A stretch of 64,000 nucleotides of DNA. Source: Bin95 sp965220855 (GTDB taxonomy: Bacteria; Pseudomonadota; Alphaproteobacteria; Bin95). The stretch is taken from positions 2,604,001 to 2,668,000 of the forward strand of contig CBDCQY010000001.1 in assembly GCA_965220855.1 (NCBI GenBank), written 5' to 3'. The notes beneath the pieces were generated by a model. The model worked only from the letters and a program-made list of their open reading frames with translations, had not been told where the DNA came from and did no database searches. The position numbers and the translations under genes are program-made. This document shows, in pieces, positions 8,021 to 16,927 of the stretch. How positions within the stretch are numbered: position 1 is the first letter of the stretch; each line of letters begins with the position of its first letter.

Positions 8021-10950
8021 GCGAGCGCTCCTTCCAGGATGCGCGCCGGATGCAGCGCGGCGCGGCCCGCGCCGTCGGCGATCTGGTGGCGACAGCTGGT
8101 GCCGTCCGCGACGATCGGCGCCTCCGGCCCGGCGGCGCGCACCGCCGGCAGCAGCGCCGCCTCCGCCATGGTCTTCGAGACCTCGTAATGCTCGGCCTCG
8201 TAGCCGAAGCTGCCCGCCATGCCGCAGCAGGAGCTCTCCACCAGTTCGGGCTTGAGGCCGGGCGCCAGCGCCAGCGCCGCCAGCAGCGCCTCCGGCCCGT
8301 CGAAGCTCTTGCGGTGGCAATGGGCGTGCACCACCAGGCGGGTCTCCGGCAGCGGACGGAAGCGTTCGGCGAGGCGGGCCGCCGGCTCCTCGCGAGCGAG
8401 CAGGCTCTCCAGCATGAGCGCAGAGTCGGCGAGCCGTCGGCTCTCCGGCTGCGGCAGCACCGCCTGCAACTCGTCGCGGAGCGTGTAGAGGCAGGACGGC
8501 TCCAGCCCGACGATCGGCCGGCCGGCCTCGGCGTGGGGCAGCAGCATGTCGCGCATCCGGCGCATCTCCGCCCGCGCCCGGTCGATCTGCCCGGCGGCGA
8601 GCCAGCTGCGCCCGCAGCAGGGCGGACGCTCGCCCTCGCGGCCCGGATGCAGCACCCGGAAGCCGGCGGCCTCCAGCACGCGCACCGCCGCGCGGGCGTT
8701 CTCCGGCTCGAAGGCGGTGTTGAAGCAGTCGGCGAACAGCAGCGCCTCGGGGCCGTCGCCCGCCGGCGCCTGCCTCGGGGGCCGGAAGCGGTCCCGCCGC
8801 CAGGCCGGCAGCCGGCGGTGGCGCGAGAAGCCGGTGACGCGCTCGCGCAGCCGGCGGAGCGGCTCCAGGCTTTCGGCGGCGTTCAGCAGGGGCGCGAAGG
8901 GCGCGAGCCAGGGCGCGTAATGCGGCAGGGCGGAGACCAGCCGGTCGCGGAGCGTGAGGCCGTGGCGCGCCTTGTAATGGTGGAGGAACTCCACCTTCAT
9001 CCGCGCCATATCCACCCCGGTCGGGCATTCGCGCCGGCAGCCCTTGCAGCCGACGCAGAGCGCCATGGTGCGCGCCATGTCGCGGGAGGTGTGGGCCTGC
9101 GGCCCGAGCTGGCCGGAGAGCGCCAGGCGCAGCGTGTTGGCGCGCCCGCGCGTGAGATCCCGCTCGCGGCCGGTGGCGCGGAAGGAGGGGCACATCACGC
9201 CCGGATCCGCCTTGCGGCAGGCGCCGTTATTGTTGCACATCTCCGCCGCGCCGAGAAAGCCGCCCGGCCAGTCCGACCAGTCGAGCGCCGGCTCGATCCG
9301 CACCGGCCCGTAGCCCGGCTTGAAGCGGAACAGGCGGCGGTCGTTCATCTCCGGCGCGCGCACGATCTTGCCGGGATTGAACAGCCCGGAGGGGTCGAAG
9401 GCGTCCTTCAGCTCCTCGAAGGCGCGCACCAGCGCCGGGCCGAACATGCGCTCGTGGAACTCCGAGCGCACGATGCCGTCGCCATGCTCGCCGGAATGGC
9501 TGCCTCCGTATTCCTCCACCATGGCGAAGGCTTCCTCGGCGATGGCGCGCATCGCGGTCGCGTCGCGGTGGCGCTTCAGGTTCAGCACCGGGCGCACATG
9601 CAGCAGGCCGACCGAGGCGTGGGCGTACCAGGTGCCGGTGGTGCCGTGCTTCTCGAAGACGCGCGTCAGCCGGTCGGTGAAGTCGCCGAGCGCCTCCAGC
9701 GGCACGGCGCAATCCTCGATGAAGGAGACCGGCTTGCCGTCGGTCTTCATCGACATGACGATGTTCAGCCCCGCCTCGCGCACGCCCCAGATGCGCGCCT
9801 GGAGGGCCGGATCGACCGCCGGCGTCACGGCCCCCGGGAAGCCGAGCTCGCTCATCCGGTCGGCCAGCGCCTCCAGCCGGGCAAGCAGCGGGGCCTCTTC
9901 CTCGCCGGCGAACTCCACCAGCAGCAGCGCGTCGGGGCGCCCGCGCACCACCTCGGCGACCGTCTCGCGGAACATCTGGATGTCGCGGCCGAGCTCGATG
10001 ATGGTGCGGTCCACCAGCTCGACCGCATCGGGGTCGAGCGCCACCAGATGCGGCACGGCGTCCATGGCGTCGCGGAAGCGGGGGAAGTGGCACACGCCCA
10101 GCACGCGATGCGCCGGAAGCGGCTGCAATTCGACCTCGATCTCGGTGAAGAAGCCGAGCGTGCCTTCGGAGCCGACCAGCAAATGCGCCATATTGTGCCC
10201 GGCGGCGTCCACGCTTTCGAGATTGTAGCCGCCGACCTTGCGCAGCACGTTGGGGAAGCCCCTGGCGATGGCGTCGCGCTCGCGCTCGGCGATGCGCCGG
10301 GCGGTGCGCACCAGGTCCAGATAGCCCGGCGTGGCGCCGCCGCCTTCCAGATTGCCAGGCGTCGCGGCGAAGCGGTGGCGCGCGCCGTCGGCCAGGATCG
10401 CCTCGATGGCGAGCGTGTTGTGCACCATGTTGCCGTAGCGGATCGAGCGCGAGCCGCAGGAATTGTTGGCCGCCATGCCGCCGAGCGTGGCGCGGCTGGC
10501 GGTGGAGATATCGACCGGGAACATGAGGCCGTCGCGCCGGAGCCTGGCGTTCAGCCGGCCCAGCACCACGCCCGGCTCGACCCGCGCCCGGCGGCGTTCG
10601 ACATCCACCTCCAGGATGCGGTCGAGATGGGCGGCGCAATCCAGCACCAGCGCCTCGCCCACGGTCTGCCCGGCCTGCGAGGTGCCGCCGCCGCGCGCCA
10701 GCACCGGCGCGCCCTCCTCGCGCGCGATGGAGATCGCGGCCTCGACATCGGCCATGCTGCGCGGGCGAACGACGCCGATGGGCTCGATCTGATAGATCGA
10801 GGCGTCGGTCGCGTGGCGCCCGCGCTCGAAGGGATCGAACATGACCTCGCCCTCGAGCGCCATGCGCAGCCGCCTGGAGAGCCGCGAATCGCCCGGCCCC
10901 GGCGGCCCGGTTCTCTTCCGCCGCCCGATATTGCGCGCCGCCGCCCGCAC
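8017..10950 (-). CDS. FAD-linked oxidase with Fe-S and CCG domains (D-2-hydroxyacid dehydrogenase type, YdiJ-like)
   Basis: The product of up to 977 residues joins an FAD-binding domain of the GlcD/DLD type (VLARGGGTSQAGQ near residue 85, SEGTLGFFTEIEVEL), a C-terminal FAD-linked oxidase cap with HSGEHGDGIVRSEF, a ferredoxin-like region (NNNGACRK and CVGCKGCRRECPTGVD), and a C-terminal CCG domain with two Cys-Cys-Gly motifs (CCGRSW, CCGMAGSFGYE). This layout is that of E. coli YdiJ, where members oxidise D-lactate or D-2-hydroxyglutarate and pass electrons to the respiratory chain; the substrate here is unknown. The annotated start is GTG at 10950. A later start near MALEGEVMFDPFERG is also possible. 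It overlaps the GST gene and begins three bases after the quinone reductase gene. Confidence 0.9.
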   Translation of the reverse strand: MRAAARNIGRRKRTGPPGPGDSRLSRRLRMALEGEVMFDPFERGRHATDASIYQIEPIGVVRPRSMADVEAAISIAREEGAPVLARGGGTSQAGQTVGEALVLDCAAHLDRILEVDVERRRARVEPGVVLGRLNARLRRDGLMFPVDISTASRATLGGMAANNSCGSRSIRYGNMVHNTLAIEAILADGARHRFAATPGNLEGGGATPGYLDLVRTARRIAERERDAIARGFPNVLRKVGGYNLESVDAAGHNMAHLLVGSEGTLGFFTEIEVELQPLPAHRVLGVCHFPRFRDAMDAVPHLVALDPDAVELVDRTIIELGRDIQMFRETVAEVVRGRPDALLLVEFAGEEEAPLLARLEALADRMSELGFPGAVTPAVDPALQARIWGVREAGLNIVMSMKTDGKPVSFIEDCAVPLEALGDFTDRLTRVFEKHGTTGTWYAHASVGLLHVRPVLNLKRHRDATAMRAIAEEAFAMVEEYGGSHSGEHGDGIVRSEFHERMFGPALVRAFEELKDAFDPSGLFNPGKIVRAPEMNDRRLFRFKPGYGPVRIEPALDWSDWPGGFLGAAEMCNNNGACRKADPGVMCPSFRATGRERDLTRGRANTLRLALSGQLGPQAHTSRDMARTMALCVGCKGCRRECPTGVDMARMKVEFLHHYKARHGLTLRDRLVSALPHYAPWLAPFAPLLNAAESLEPLRRLRERVTGFSRHRRLPAWRRDRFRPPRQAPAGDGPEALLFADCFNTAFEPENARAAVRVLEAAGFRVLHPGREGERPPCCGRSWLAAGQIDRARAEMRRMRDMLLPHAEAGRPIVGLEPSCLYTLRDELQAVLPQPESRRLADSALMLESLLAREEPAARLAERFRPLPETRLVVHAHCHRKSFDGPEALLAALALAPGLKPELVESSCCGMAGSFGYEAEHYEVSKTMAEAALLPAVRAAGPEAPIVADGTSCRHQIADGAGRAALHPARILEGALA

Positions 10951-10953
10951 CGC

Positions 10954-11964
10954 TCAGCCCTCCATGACGATGGCGACGCGGCCGATGACGCGGCGGGCCA
11001 GCACCTCCGCCATCGCCTCCCGGAAGCGCTCCAGCGGGAAGACGCGGTCCACCCTCGGCCGCAGCCGGCCCTGCTCGAACCAGGCGAACAGCTGCGTCAT
11101 GCCGGCGCGCACCCGGTCCTCGGCCTCGTAGCGGATGTCCTTCGGGCTCCAGCCGAAATAGGTGCCCATATTCAGGCCGACCACGCTCACCGTCTTGACC
11201 AGCAGGATATTGGCCGGAATCTGCGAGATGGTCCCGCCGGCGAAGCCGACCGGCATGATGCGCCCCTCGAAGGCGATGCAGCGCAGCGAGCGGTCGAACA
11301 CCTCGCCGCCGACCGGATCGTAGATCGCGTCCGCCCCGCGCCCGTCCGTCAGCGCCAGCACCTCCTCGCGGAAGTCGCGCTCGCGATAGTCGATGGCATG
11401 GTCCGCGCCATGCTCGGTCGCGGCGGCCAGCTTCTCCGGCGAGCCGGCGGTGGCGATGACCCGCGCGCCCAGAATCTTGCCGATCTCCACCGCCGCCAGG
11501 CCGACGCCGCCGCCCGCGCCATGCACCAGCAGCGTCTCGCCGGCGGCCAGGCGCAGCATGTTGGGCCAGCAGAGCGCGGCGTAGGAGGTGAGATAGGAGT
11601 TGGTGAAGGCGATGGCGCGGCGAAAGTCCAGGCTCTCCGGAATCGCGAAGCAGTTGACCTCGAAGGCCACCGCCTCCTCCGCCAGCCCGCCCCAGTCGAG
11701 CACCGCCAGCACCCGGTCGCCGGGCCGAAAGCGGGTGACCTCCGCGCCCACCTCGGTCACCACGCCGGCATATTCGCTGCCGGGGGAGAAGGGCCGCGGC
11801 GGGCGGCGCTGATAGCGGCCCTCCACCACGAGCGACATGGCGAAGGAAACGCCGCAGGCGCGCCCGCGAATGCGCAGCTGCCGGGGCCCGAGCGCCGGCG
11901 CGGGCGTCTCTCGCAGCTCCAGTTCATCGAACGGCTTCCAGTCGTTCACGACAACGGCGCGCAT
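10954..11964 (-). CDS. NAD(P)H:quinone oxidoreductase, zinc-free MDR family
   Basis: The 336-residue product is a medium-chain dehydrogenase of the quinone reductase group. It has the GroES-like N-terminal half (PFSPGSEYAGVVTEVG) and a Rossmann half with LLVHGAGGGVGLAAVEIGK and the YDPVGGEVFDRSLRC segment. Zinc-binding cysteines are absent, as expected for this group. It probably reduces quinones or enones with NADPH. The start at MRAVVVNDWKPF (11964) is favoured over an upstream ATG that overlaps the divergent methylase gene. It is the first gene of a three-gene unit with the FAD oxidase and GST. Confidence 0.9.
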   Translation of the reverse strand: MRAVVVNDWKPFDELELRETPAPALGPRQLRIRGRACGVSFAMSLVVEGRYQRRPPRPFSPGSEYAGVVTEVGAEVTRFRPGDRVLAVLDWGGLAEEAVAFEVNCFAIPESLDFRRAIAFTNSYLTSYAALCWPNMLRLAAGETLLVHGAGGGVGLAAVEIGKILGARVIATAGSPEKLAAATEHGADHAIDYRERDFREEVLALTDGRGADAIYDPVGGEVFDRSLRCIAFEGRIMPVGFAGGTISQIPANILLVKTVSVVGLNMGTYFGWSPKDIRYEAEDRVRAGMTQLFAWFEQGRLRPRVDRVFPLERFREAMAEVLARRVIGRVAIVMEG

Positions 11965-12001
11965 GGACAGTCCCGCCTCCTCCGGTCCAGAATCGCTGTC
12001 C

Positions 12002-12529
12002 ATGAAAGGCTATTTCGGCATCGGCGTCGAGGGGCTGAGCAAGCCGCTCAATGCGGGCAACCTGTTTCGCTCCGCGCAGGCGTTCGGCGCGAGCTTCCTG
12101 TTCACCATCGGCGCGGACTATGCCGAGCGGGCCGGGCGAAGCGGCGGCGACACCTCCAACGCGCCGGGCAGCGTGCCGCTCTATTCCTTCCCGGACGCCG
12201 ACGCCATGGTGCTGCCGCGCGGCTGCCGGCTGGTGGGGGTGGAGCTGGTCGAGGAGGCGGTCGAGTTGCCGAGCTTCCGCCATCCCTCCAGGGCGGCCTA
12301 TGTGCTCGGGCCGGAGCGCGGCTCGCTCTCGCCGGCGCTGCTGGCGCGCGCCGCGCATGTGGTGCGCATCCCGACCGCCTTCTCGGTCAATGTGGCGATG
12401 GCGGGCGCGCTGGTGATGTATGACCGGGCGCTGACGCTCGGGCGCTTTGCGCCGCGCCCGGTGCGCGCCGGCGGCCCGACCGAGCCGCTCGCGCCGCATG
12501 TGCACGGCTCCCCGAAACGGCGGGGCTGA
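12002..12529 (+). CDS. SpoU/TrmH-type RNA 2'-O-methyltransferase
   Basis: The 175-residue product has the SPOUT features of TrmH-like enzymes: NAGNLFRSAQAFGA (motif 1, with the catalytic-type Asn and Arg), YVLGPERGSLSPALLARA (motif 2) and VRIPTAFSVNVAMAGALVMYDR (motif 3, Ser-x-Asn). These bind S-adenosylmethionine in a knot and methylate ribose 2'-OH in tRNA or rRNA. It is short, with only the catalytic domain. The target is unknown. It is transcribed away from the quinone reductase, with about 37 bases between them, and towards the selC tRNA gene, which begins five bases after its stop on the other strand. Confidence 0.88.
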   Translation: MKGYFGIGVEGLSKPLNAGNLFRSAQAFGASFLFTIGADYAERAGRSGGDTSNAPGSVPLYSFPDADAMVLPRGCRLVGVELVEEAVELPSFRHPSRAAYVLGPERGSLSPALLARAAHVVRIPTAFSVNVAMAGALVMYDRALTLGRFAPRPVRAGGPTEPLAPHVHGSPKRRG

Positions 12530-12534
12530 GGGGC

Positions 12535-12629
12535 TGGCGGAGGAGAGTGGGAGTCGAACCCACCTGGCGGCGATGCGCCGCCGCAGCGGTTTTGAAGACC
12601 GAGCCGGCCACCGGACCGGATTCCCCTCC
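12535..12629 (-). tRNA. selC: tRNA-Sec (anticodon UCA)
   Basis: The minus-strand sequence folds as a selenocysteine tRNA. The acceptor stem has eight base pairs (GGAGGGGA with TCTCCTCC, one G-U pair). The anticodon stem CGGT/ACCG closes the loop CTTCAAA, so the anticodon is TCA. There is a long variable arm (GGCGGCG CAT CGCCGCC) and a five-pair T arm (GTGGG TTCGACT CCCAC). The discriminator is G and CCA is encoded. The eight-pair acceptor, long variable arm and UCA anticodon together separate it from tRNA-Ser and from suppressors. It is charged with Ser, converted to Sec by SelA, and delivered by SelB to UGA codons followed by a SECIS hairpin. No selA, selB or selD gene is in the window. Confidence 0.96.
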
Positions 12630-12664
12630 AGTCGCGCCCTTGTGGCAAGTCCGGGCGGGGCCGG

Positions 12665-12874
12665 TCAAGCGCCGCCCGCGCGGCCGGGGTCGAGGGCGAT
12701 GAACAGGAGCGCGAGCGCGAGGAAGGATGCGAGCGCCACGGCCAGCCGGCGCGCCTGGCGGGCGCGCTCCGGCGCGAGGCCCCGGCGGCGGAGGCGCACC
12801 AGCTTCACCGCCGCATCGACCGCGAAGGCGAGCGCGACCAGCACCGCCAGCGCAGCGATCTGGTGGAGCGCCAC
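12665..12874 (-). CDS. Small two-helix membrane protein
   Basis: A 69-residue frame starts at GTG ten bases after the CoA-transferase stop. It has two hydrophobic stretches, about residues 4-22 (IAALAVLVALAF) and 43-61 (LAVALASFLALALLFIAL), joined by a basic loop rich in Arg. This looks like a small inner-membrane protein with the loop in the cytoplasm. A GGGGAGG sequence abuts the GTG, which is closer than usual for a ribosome site, so the start is uncertain. I know no family for it. Confidence 0.45.
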   Translation of the reverse strand: MALHQIAALAVLVALAFAVDAAVKLVRLRRRGLAPERARQARRLAVALASFLALALLFIALDPGRAGGA

Positions 12875-12884
12875 CCTCCCCGCC

Positions 12885-14012
12885 TCAGGCGTCGGGGCCG
12901 AGAATGTCCTGGGTGTCCGCGCCGAGCGCGGGCGCGGCGCGGCGGATCGCCGGTCGCGCGCCGTCCAGGCTGAGCGGCAGCCCCGGCAGCGGATAGCCGG
13001 TGCCGGGTTCGGCGAGCACGGCGCCGAGCGCGGCCGTCTGCGCATCGTCGGCCGCCTCGCTCAGCCGCCGGACCGGCGCATTCGGGATGCCGGCGGCGTC
13101 GAGCGCCGCCTGCCAGGCTTCGCGCGGCCGGGTCAGCAATTGCAGCTGCAAGAGCCGGATCAGCGCCTCGCGATTGGCGAGCCGGTCGCGCAAGGCGGCG
13201 AAGCGCGCGTCTTCGCCCCATTCCGGGCGGCCCAGCAGGTCGCAGAGGCGAGCGTAGAGCCGGTCGTTGCCGGCCGCGATCATGATCGGCCCGTCGGCGG
13301 TCTCGAAGGTCTGGTAGGGGGTGAGCATGGCGTTGCCATTGCCCTGGCGGGCGGGTTCGCGCCCGGTGAAGCGATAGTCCGCGAGCGGCTGGGCGACCCA
13401 GCCGAGGCCGGTCTCGAACAGCGAGACATCGACCCGCCCGCCCTTGCCGGTGCGCTCGCGCCGGCGGAGCGCGGCCAGGATGCCGATGACCGCCCACATG
13501 GCGGTTCCCGGATCGACGATCGACACGCCGGCGCGCATCGGCGGGCCTTCCACCGGCCCGTTCAGCGCCATGACGCCGGCATAGGCATGCGCCAGCGGCT
13601 CATAGCCGGGCTTGCCGGCGAGCGGCCCCTTGTGGCCGAAGGCGCCGACCTCGCAATAGACGAGGCGCGGATTGCGCGCGAGCAGCGCCTCATGGCCGAG
13701 TCCGAGCGTGGGCGCCAGGCCCGGGCGCAGATTGTGGACCAGCACATCGGCGCGCTCCACCAGCGCCTCGAAGCGCGCGAACGCCGCTTCGTCCTTGAAA
13801 TCGACCACCGCCGAGCGCTTGTTGCGGTTCAGCAGATGGAAGGCGAGCGGATGGCGCGCGCCGTCCTTCTCGATCAGCCAGGCGCGGGCGTCGTCGCCGC
13901 CGGGCTTCTCGATCTTGATCACATCGGCCCCGAGATCGGCCAGGATCGCGCCGGCGAACGGCCCGGCGATGTTCTGCCCGATCTCGATGACGGTGAGGCC
14001 GGAAAGCGGCAT
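12885..14012 (-). CDS. Class III CoA-transferase (CaiB/BaiF family)
   Basis: The 375-residue product has the family's N-terminal motif (MPLSGLTVIEIGQNIAGPFA, GADVIKIEKPGGDDAR), the catalytic Asp region (NRNKRSAVVDFKDE and the YEPLAHAYAGVM helix) and the GRVDVSLFETGLGWVAQPLA segment. These enzymes move CoA between an acyl-CoA and a free acid in carnitine, bile acid, oxalate or aromatic-acid breakdown. The substrate cannot be assigned. The start at MPLSGL (14012) leaves a 94-base gap to the divergent hydrolase gene, which probably holds both promoters. A second family member lies at 34536-35723. Confidence 0.92.
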   Translation of the reverse strand: MPLSGLTVIEIGQNIAGPFAGAILADLGADVIKIEKPGGDDARAWLIEKDGARHPLAFHLLNRNKRSAVVDFKDEAAFARFEALVERADVLVHNLRPGLAPTLGLGHEALLARNPRLVYCEVGAFGHKGPLAGKPGYEPLAHAYAGVMALNGPVEGPPMRAGVSIVDPGTAMWAVIGILAALRRRERTGKGGRVDVSLFETGLGWVAQPLADYRFTGREPARQGNGNAMLTPYQTFETADGPIMIAAGNDRLYARLCDLLGRPEWGEDARFAALRDRLANREALIRLLQLQLLTRPREAWQAALDAAGIPNAPVRRLSEAADDAQTAALGAVLAEPGTGYPLPGLPLSLDGARPAIRRAAPALGADTQDILGPDA

Positions 14013-14106
14013 GGACGCTCCAGGGCGGGCCGACCGGCGGGCGGATCGGGCCTTGACCGGAGCGGCGCGCATTGCTCGGATGGCCCGAGACTAGCAGGGG
14101 CAGGGA

Positions 14107-15360
14107 ATGGATCCCAGATCGCTGGCCGCCGGGCTCTTCGACGAGCTGGAGCGCGCCACCCATGACGGCGTCGGCATCACCAGGGCGAGCTATGGCGAGG
14201 GCGAGGCCTTTGCGCATGAGGCCGTCGCGCGCCGGGCGCAGGCGCTCGGCCTGGAGGTCGAGACCGACGCCGCCTGCAACACCTATATGACGCTGCCGGG
14301 CGAGGACCGGTCGGCCGCGCCGGTGATCGTCGGCTCGCATCTGGACTCGGTGCCGGAGGGCGGCAATTTCGACGGCGCGGCCGGCGTGGTGGCGGGCCTC
14401 ACCGCCATCGCCATGCTGCAGGAGGAGGGCGCGCGGCTCCGGCGCGACATCCGCGTCATGGGCATCCGGGCGGAGGAGAGCGCCTGGTTCGGCGTCTCCT
14501 ATATCGGCAGCCGGGCGGCGCTGGGCGCGCTGCCGCCGGGCGCGCCGGAGACCGCGAGGCGCGCCGACACCGGGCGAACGCTCGCAGACCATATGCGCGA
14601 GGCCGGCGGCGATCCGGGCGCGCTGCTGCCGCCCTTTCTCTCCGCCGAGCGGCTCCGCGCCTATCTGGAGGTGCATATCGAGCAGGGGCCGGTGCTGGTG
14701 GAGCAGGACCTGCCGGTCGGCGTGGTCACCGGCATTCGCGGCAATTTCCGCCTGCCGGAGGCGCGCTGCGTCGGGGCCTACAGCCATTGCGGCGGAATGC
14801 CGCGACGGGCGCGCCAGGATGCGGTCATGGCGGTCACCGACCTGATCTCGCGCCTGGATGCGCTCTGGGACGCGCGCGAGGCGGAGGGGCGGGACTTCGC
14901 CTTCACGGTCGGCAAGCTCGGCACCGACCCCGACCGCCACGCCATGACCATCGTGCCGGGCGAATGCCGCTTCTCGCTCGACATGCGCTCGCTCGACGGC
15001 GACTTCCTGGACGGGCTCCAGGACTGGCTCGCCGGGACGGCGCGCGAGATCGAGGCCCGCCGGGGCGTGCGCTTCGAGCTGGGCGCGCCGACCCGCGCCG
15101 CGCCCGGCGTGCTCGACCCGACGATCCGCAGCCAGCTGCTGGCGAGCGCGCGCGAACTCGGCGTGGCGCATAACGAAATGGCGAGCGGGGCCAGCCACGA
15201 CGCCGCCGCCTTCGCCGCCGCCGGCGCGCCGACCGCCATGCTGTTCGTGCGCAACCCCAATGGCAGCCACAATCCCGACGAGGCGATGGACCTCGACGAC
15301 TTCATGGCGGCGACAGCCGTCCTCGCCCGCTGGCTCGGCAAGGAGGGAGCCGCCGCATGA
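14107..15360 (+). CDS. Zn-dependent M20 hydrolase (N-carbamoyl-L-amino acid / allantoate amidohydrolase type)
   Basis: The 417-residue product belongs to the hydantoinase/carbamoylase branch of peptidase family M20. Metal-ligand motifs are seen in order: SHLDSVPEGGNFDGAAGV (His and bridging Asp), RAEESAWFG (Glu-Glu), LEVHIEQGPVL (His) and GSHNPDEAMD (C-terminal His). Between them lies the lid and dimer domain. Such enzymes cleave N-carbamoyl amino acids, ureidoglycolate or allantoate to release CO2 and ammonia. The next gene overlaps its stop (ATGA) and encodes a 2-hydroxyacid dehydrogenase, so the two may act in one catabolic route; the substrate is unknown. Confidence 0.92.
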   Translation: MDPRSLAAGLFDELERATHDGVGITRASYGEGEAFAHEAVARRAQALGLEVETDAACNTYMTLPGEDRSAAPVIVGSHLDSVPEGGNFDGAAGVVAGLTAIAMLQEEGARLRRDIRVMGIRAEESAWFGVSYIGSRAALGALPPGAPETARRADTGRTLADHMREAGGDPGALLPPFLSAERLRAYLEVHIEQGPVLVEQDLPVGVVTGIRGNFRLPEARCVGAYSHCGGMPRRARQDAVMAVTDLISRLDALWDAREAEGRDFAFTVGKLGTDPDRHAMTIVPGECRFSLDMRSLDGDFLDGLQDWLAGTAREIEARRGVRFELGAPTRAAPGVLDPTIRSQLLASARELGVAHNEMASGASHDAAAFAAAGAPTAMLFVRNPNGSHNPDEAMDLDDFMAATAVLARWLGKEGAAA

Positions 15361-16310
15361 CCCGCATCGCCATTCTCGACGACTATCAGGGCGTCGCGCT
15401 CTCCATGGCCGACTGGGACAGCCTGCCCGAGGGCTGCACGGTCGAGGCCTTTCACGACCATGTCTCCGACCCGGCGGTGCTCGCGGAGCGGCTCCGGGGC
15501 TTCGAGATCGTCTGCATCATGCGCGAGCGCACGCCCTTCCGGCGCGAGCTGCTCTCCCGCCTGCCGGACCTGCGCCTGCTGGTGACGACGGGGATGCGCA
15601 ACGCTTCCGTCGATGTGGCGGCGGCGCATGAGCGGGGCGTCACCGTTTGCGGCACGCGCGGCAGCGCCCACACCACGCCCGAACTCACCTGGGGGCTGAT
15701 CCTCGCCGTGCAGCGCCATATCTGCGTGGAGGATCGCGCCATGAAGGCCGGGCGCTGGCAGAGCACGGTCGGGCGCGGCCTGGCCGGCTCGACGCTCGGC
15801 CTGCTCGGCCTCGGGCGGCTCGGGGCGGAGGTGGCGCGCGTCGGCCAGGTCTTCCGCATGGAGGTCATCGCCTGGAGCGAGAACCTGACCGCCGAGCGCG
15901 CGGCCGAGCACGGTGTGGAGCGGGTGGAGAAGGACGCGCTGTTCGCGCGCGCGGATGTGCTGTCGATCCATCTGCTGCTGAGCCAGCGCACGCGCGGCAT
16001 GGTGGGCGCGCGCGAGCTTGGGCTGATGAAGCCGACGGCGGCGCTGGTGAACACCTCGCGCGGCCCGATCGTGGACGAGCGGGCGCTGGTCGAGGCGCTG
16101 CGGGGCGGCGTCATCGCCGGGGCCGGGCTGGATGTCTATGACACCGAGCCGCTGCCCACCGGCCACCCGCTGCGCAATCTCGACAACGCCGTGCTGACGC
16201 CGCATCTCGGCTATGTGACGGCCGACACCTTCGCCGTCATGTATCCCGAGACGCTGGAATGCGTGCAGGCCTGGCTCGCCGGCGAACCGGTGCGGGTCAT
16301 CCAACCCTGA
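15357..16310 (+). CDS. D-isomer-specific 2-hydroxyacid dehydrogenase
   Basis: The 317-residue product has the catalytic domain at both ends and a central NAD-binding domain with STLGLLGLGRLGAEVARVG (about residues 142-160). The catalytic set is visible: Arg in NTSRGPIVDERALVEAL, Glu in YDTEPLPTGHPLR and His in NAVLTPHLGYVT. It reduces 2-keto acids or oxidises D-2-hydroxyacids with NAD(P). A Cys residue and an HTTPELTWGLILA helix resemble the phosphoglycerate and hydroxypyruvate reductase groups. It starts inside the stop of the carbamoylase gene, so co-expression is likely. IS remnants follow directly. Confidence 0.92.
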   Translation: MTRIAILDDYQGVALSMADWDSLPEGCTVEAFHDHVSDPAVLAERLRGFEIVCIMRERTPFRRELLSRLPDLRLLVTTGMRNASVDVAAAHERGVTVCGTRGSAHTTPELTWGLILAVQRHICVEDRAMKAGRWQSTVGRGLAGSTLGLLGLGRLGAEVARVGQVFRMEVIAWSENLTAERAAEHGVERVEKDALFARADVLSIHLLLSQRTRGMVGARELGLMKPTAALVNTSRGPIVDERALVEALRGGVIAGAGLDVYDTEPLPTGHPLRNLDNAVLTPHLGYVTADTFAVMYPETLECVQAWLAGEPVRVIQP

Positions 16311-16348
16311 CAGTCTGTCGGACGTTTCGGAAGATTGTGTGATGATGG

Positions 16349-16920
16349 GTGTTGCTTCAGGGAGGCGGCTGTATATCCGGGGTTGTTGCTGTGGACGGCG
16401 CGCAGGTCGATGCGATTGCGAGCCGGCATCGCGCTGTGCGCTACGACCGGGCCGACGAACCGGTTGAGGAGTTACGTGCGGAGGTGTCGCAATTGCTTGG
16501 CCGGGCCGAGGCGGCGGACCGGGAGGCGGCAGGCGCGGAGGAGAGCTTGCCGGCGGAACTCCGGCGGCGCGACGTTCCGGTCGGGCGTCTGGAGGCGGCG
16601 CGGGCGCGGTTGGAGGCCAGGGTCCGGGAACGGGCCGAGCGCGAACGTCCGGCCTATGAGGCCAAGGTCGCCGCGCGTGACGCACCCAAGGGCAAAGCGC
16701 CCAGGCCGCCTTCGGATCGCCCTCGCGATGAGGAGCAGAGCAACCTGACCGATCCCGACCGTGGGTTGATGCGCAAGCAGACCGTGGAACCGGTCTTCGG
16801 CGTGCTCAAACGGACGATGGGCTTCGCCCATTTCCGCTTGTGCGGCTTTGCCGGAGCGCAGATCGAGTGGCGGCTTGCCACGCTGGCCTATGACTATCGA
16901 AGAATACACAGTTTGCAGAC
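16349..16920 (+). pseudogene. IS1182-family transposase remnant
   Basis: In one frame the sequence encodes DGAQVDAIASRHRAVRYDR, a charged coiled-coil region with ELRAEVSQLLGRAEAADRE, then LTDPDRGLMRK, which leads at once into QTVEPVFGVLKRTMGFAHF and a C-terminal WRLATLAYDYRRIH. In IS1182-type transposases a long central part with catalytic residues separates the last two segments, and an N-terminal part precedes the first. Both are missing, so this is an internally deleted, inactive relic. The match is from memory of the family. Confidence 0.75.
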
Positions 16921-16927
16921 CCGGAAT

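Noticed and set aside
8050..12423. 1457-codon plus-strand frame
   Set aside because: Runs antisense through the FAD oxidase and quinone reductase genes, which have clear domains; it has none itself.
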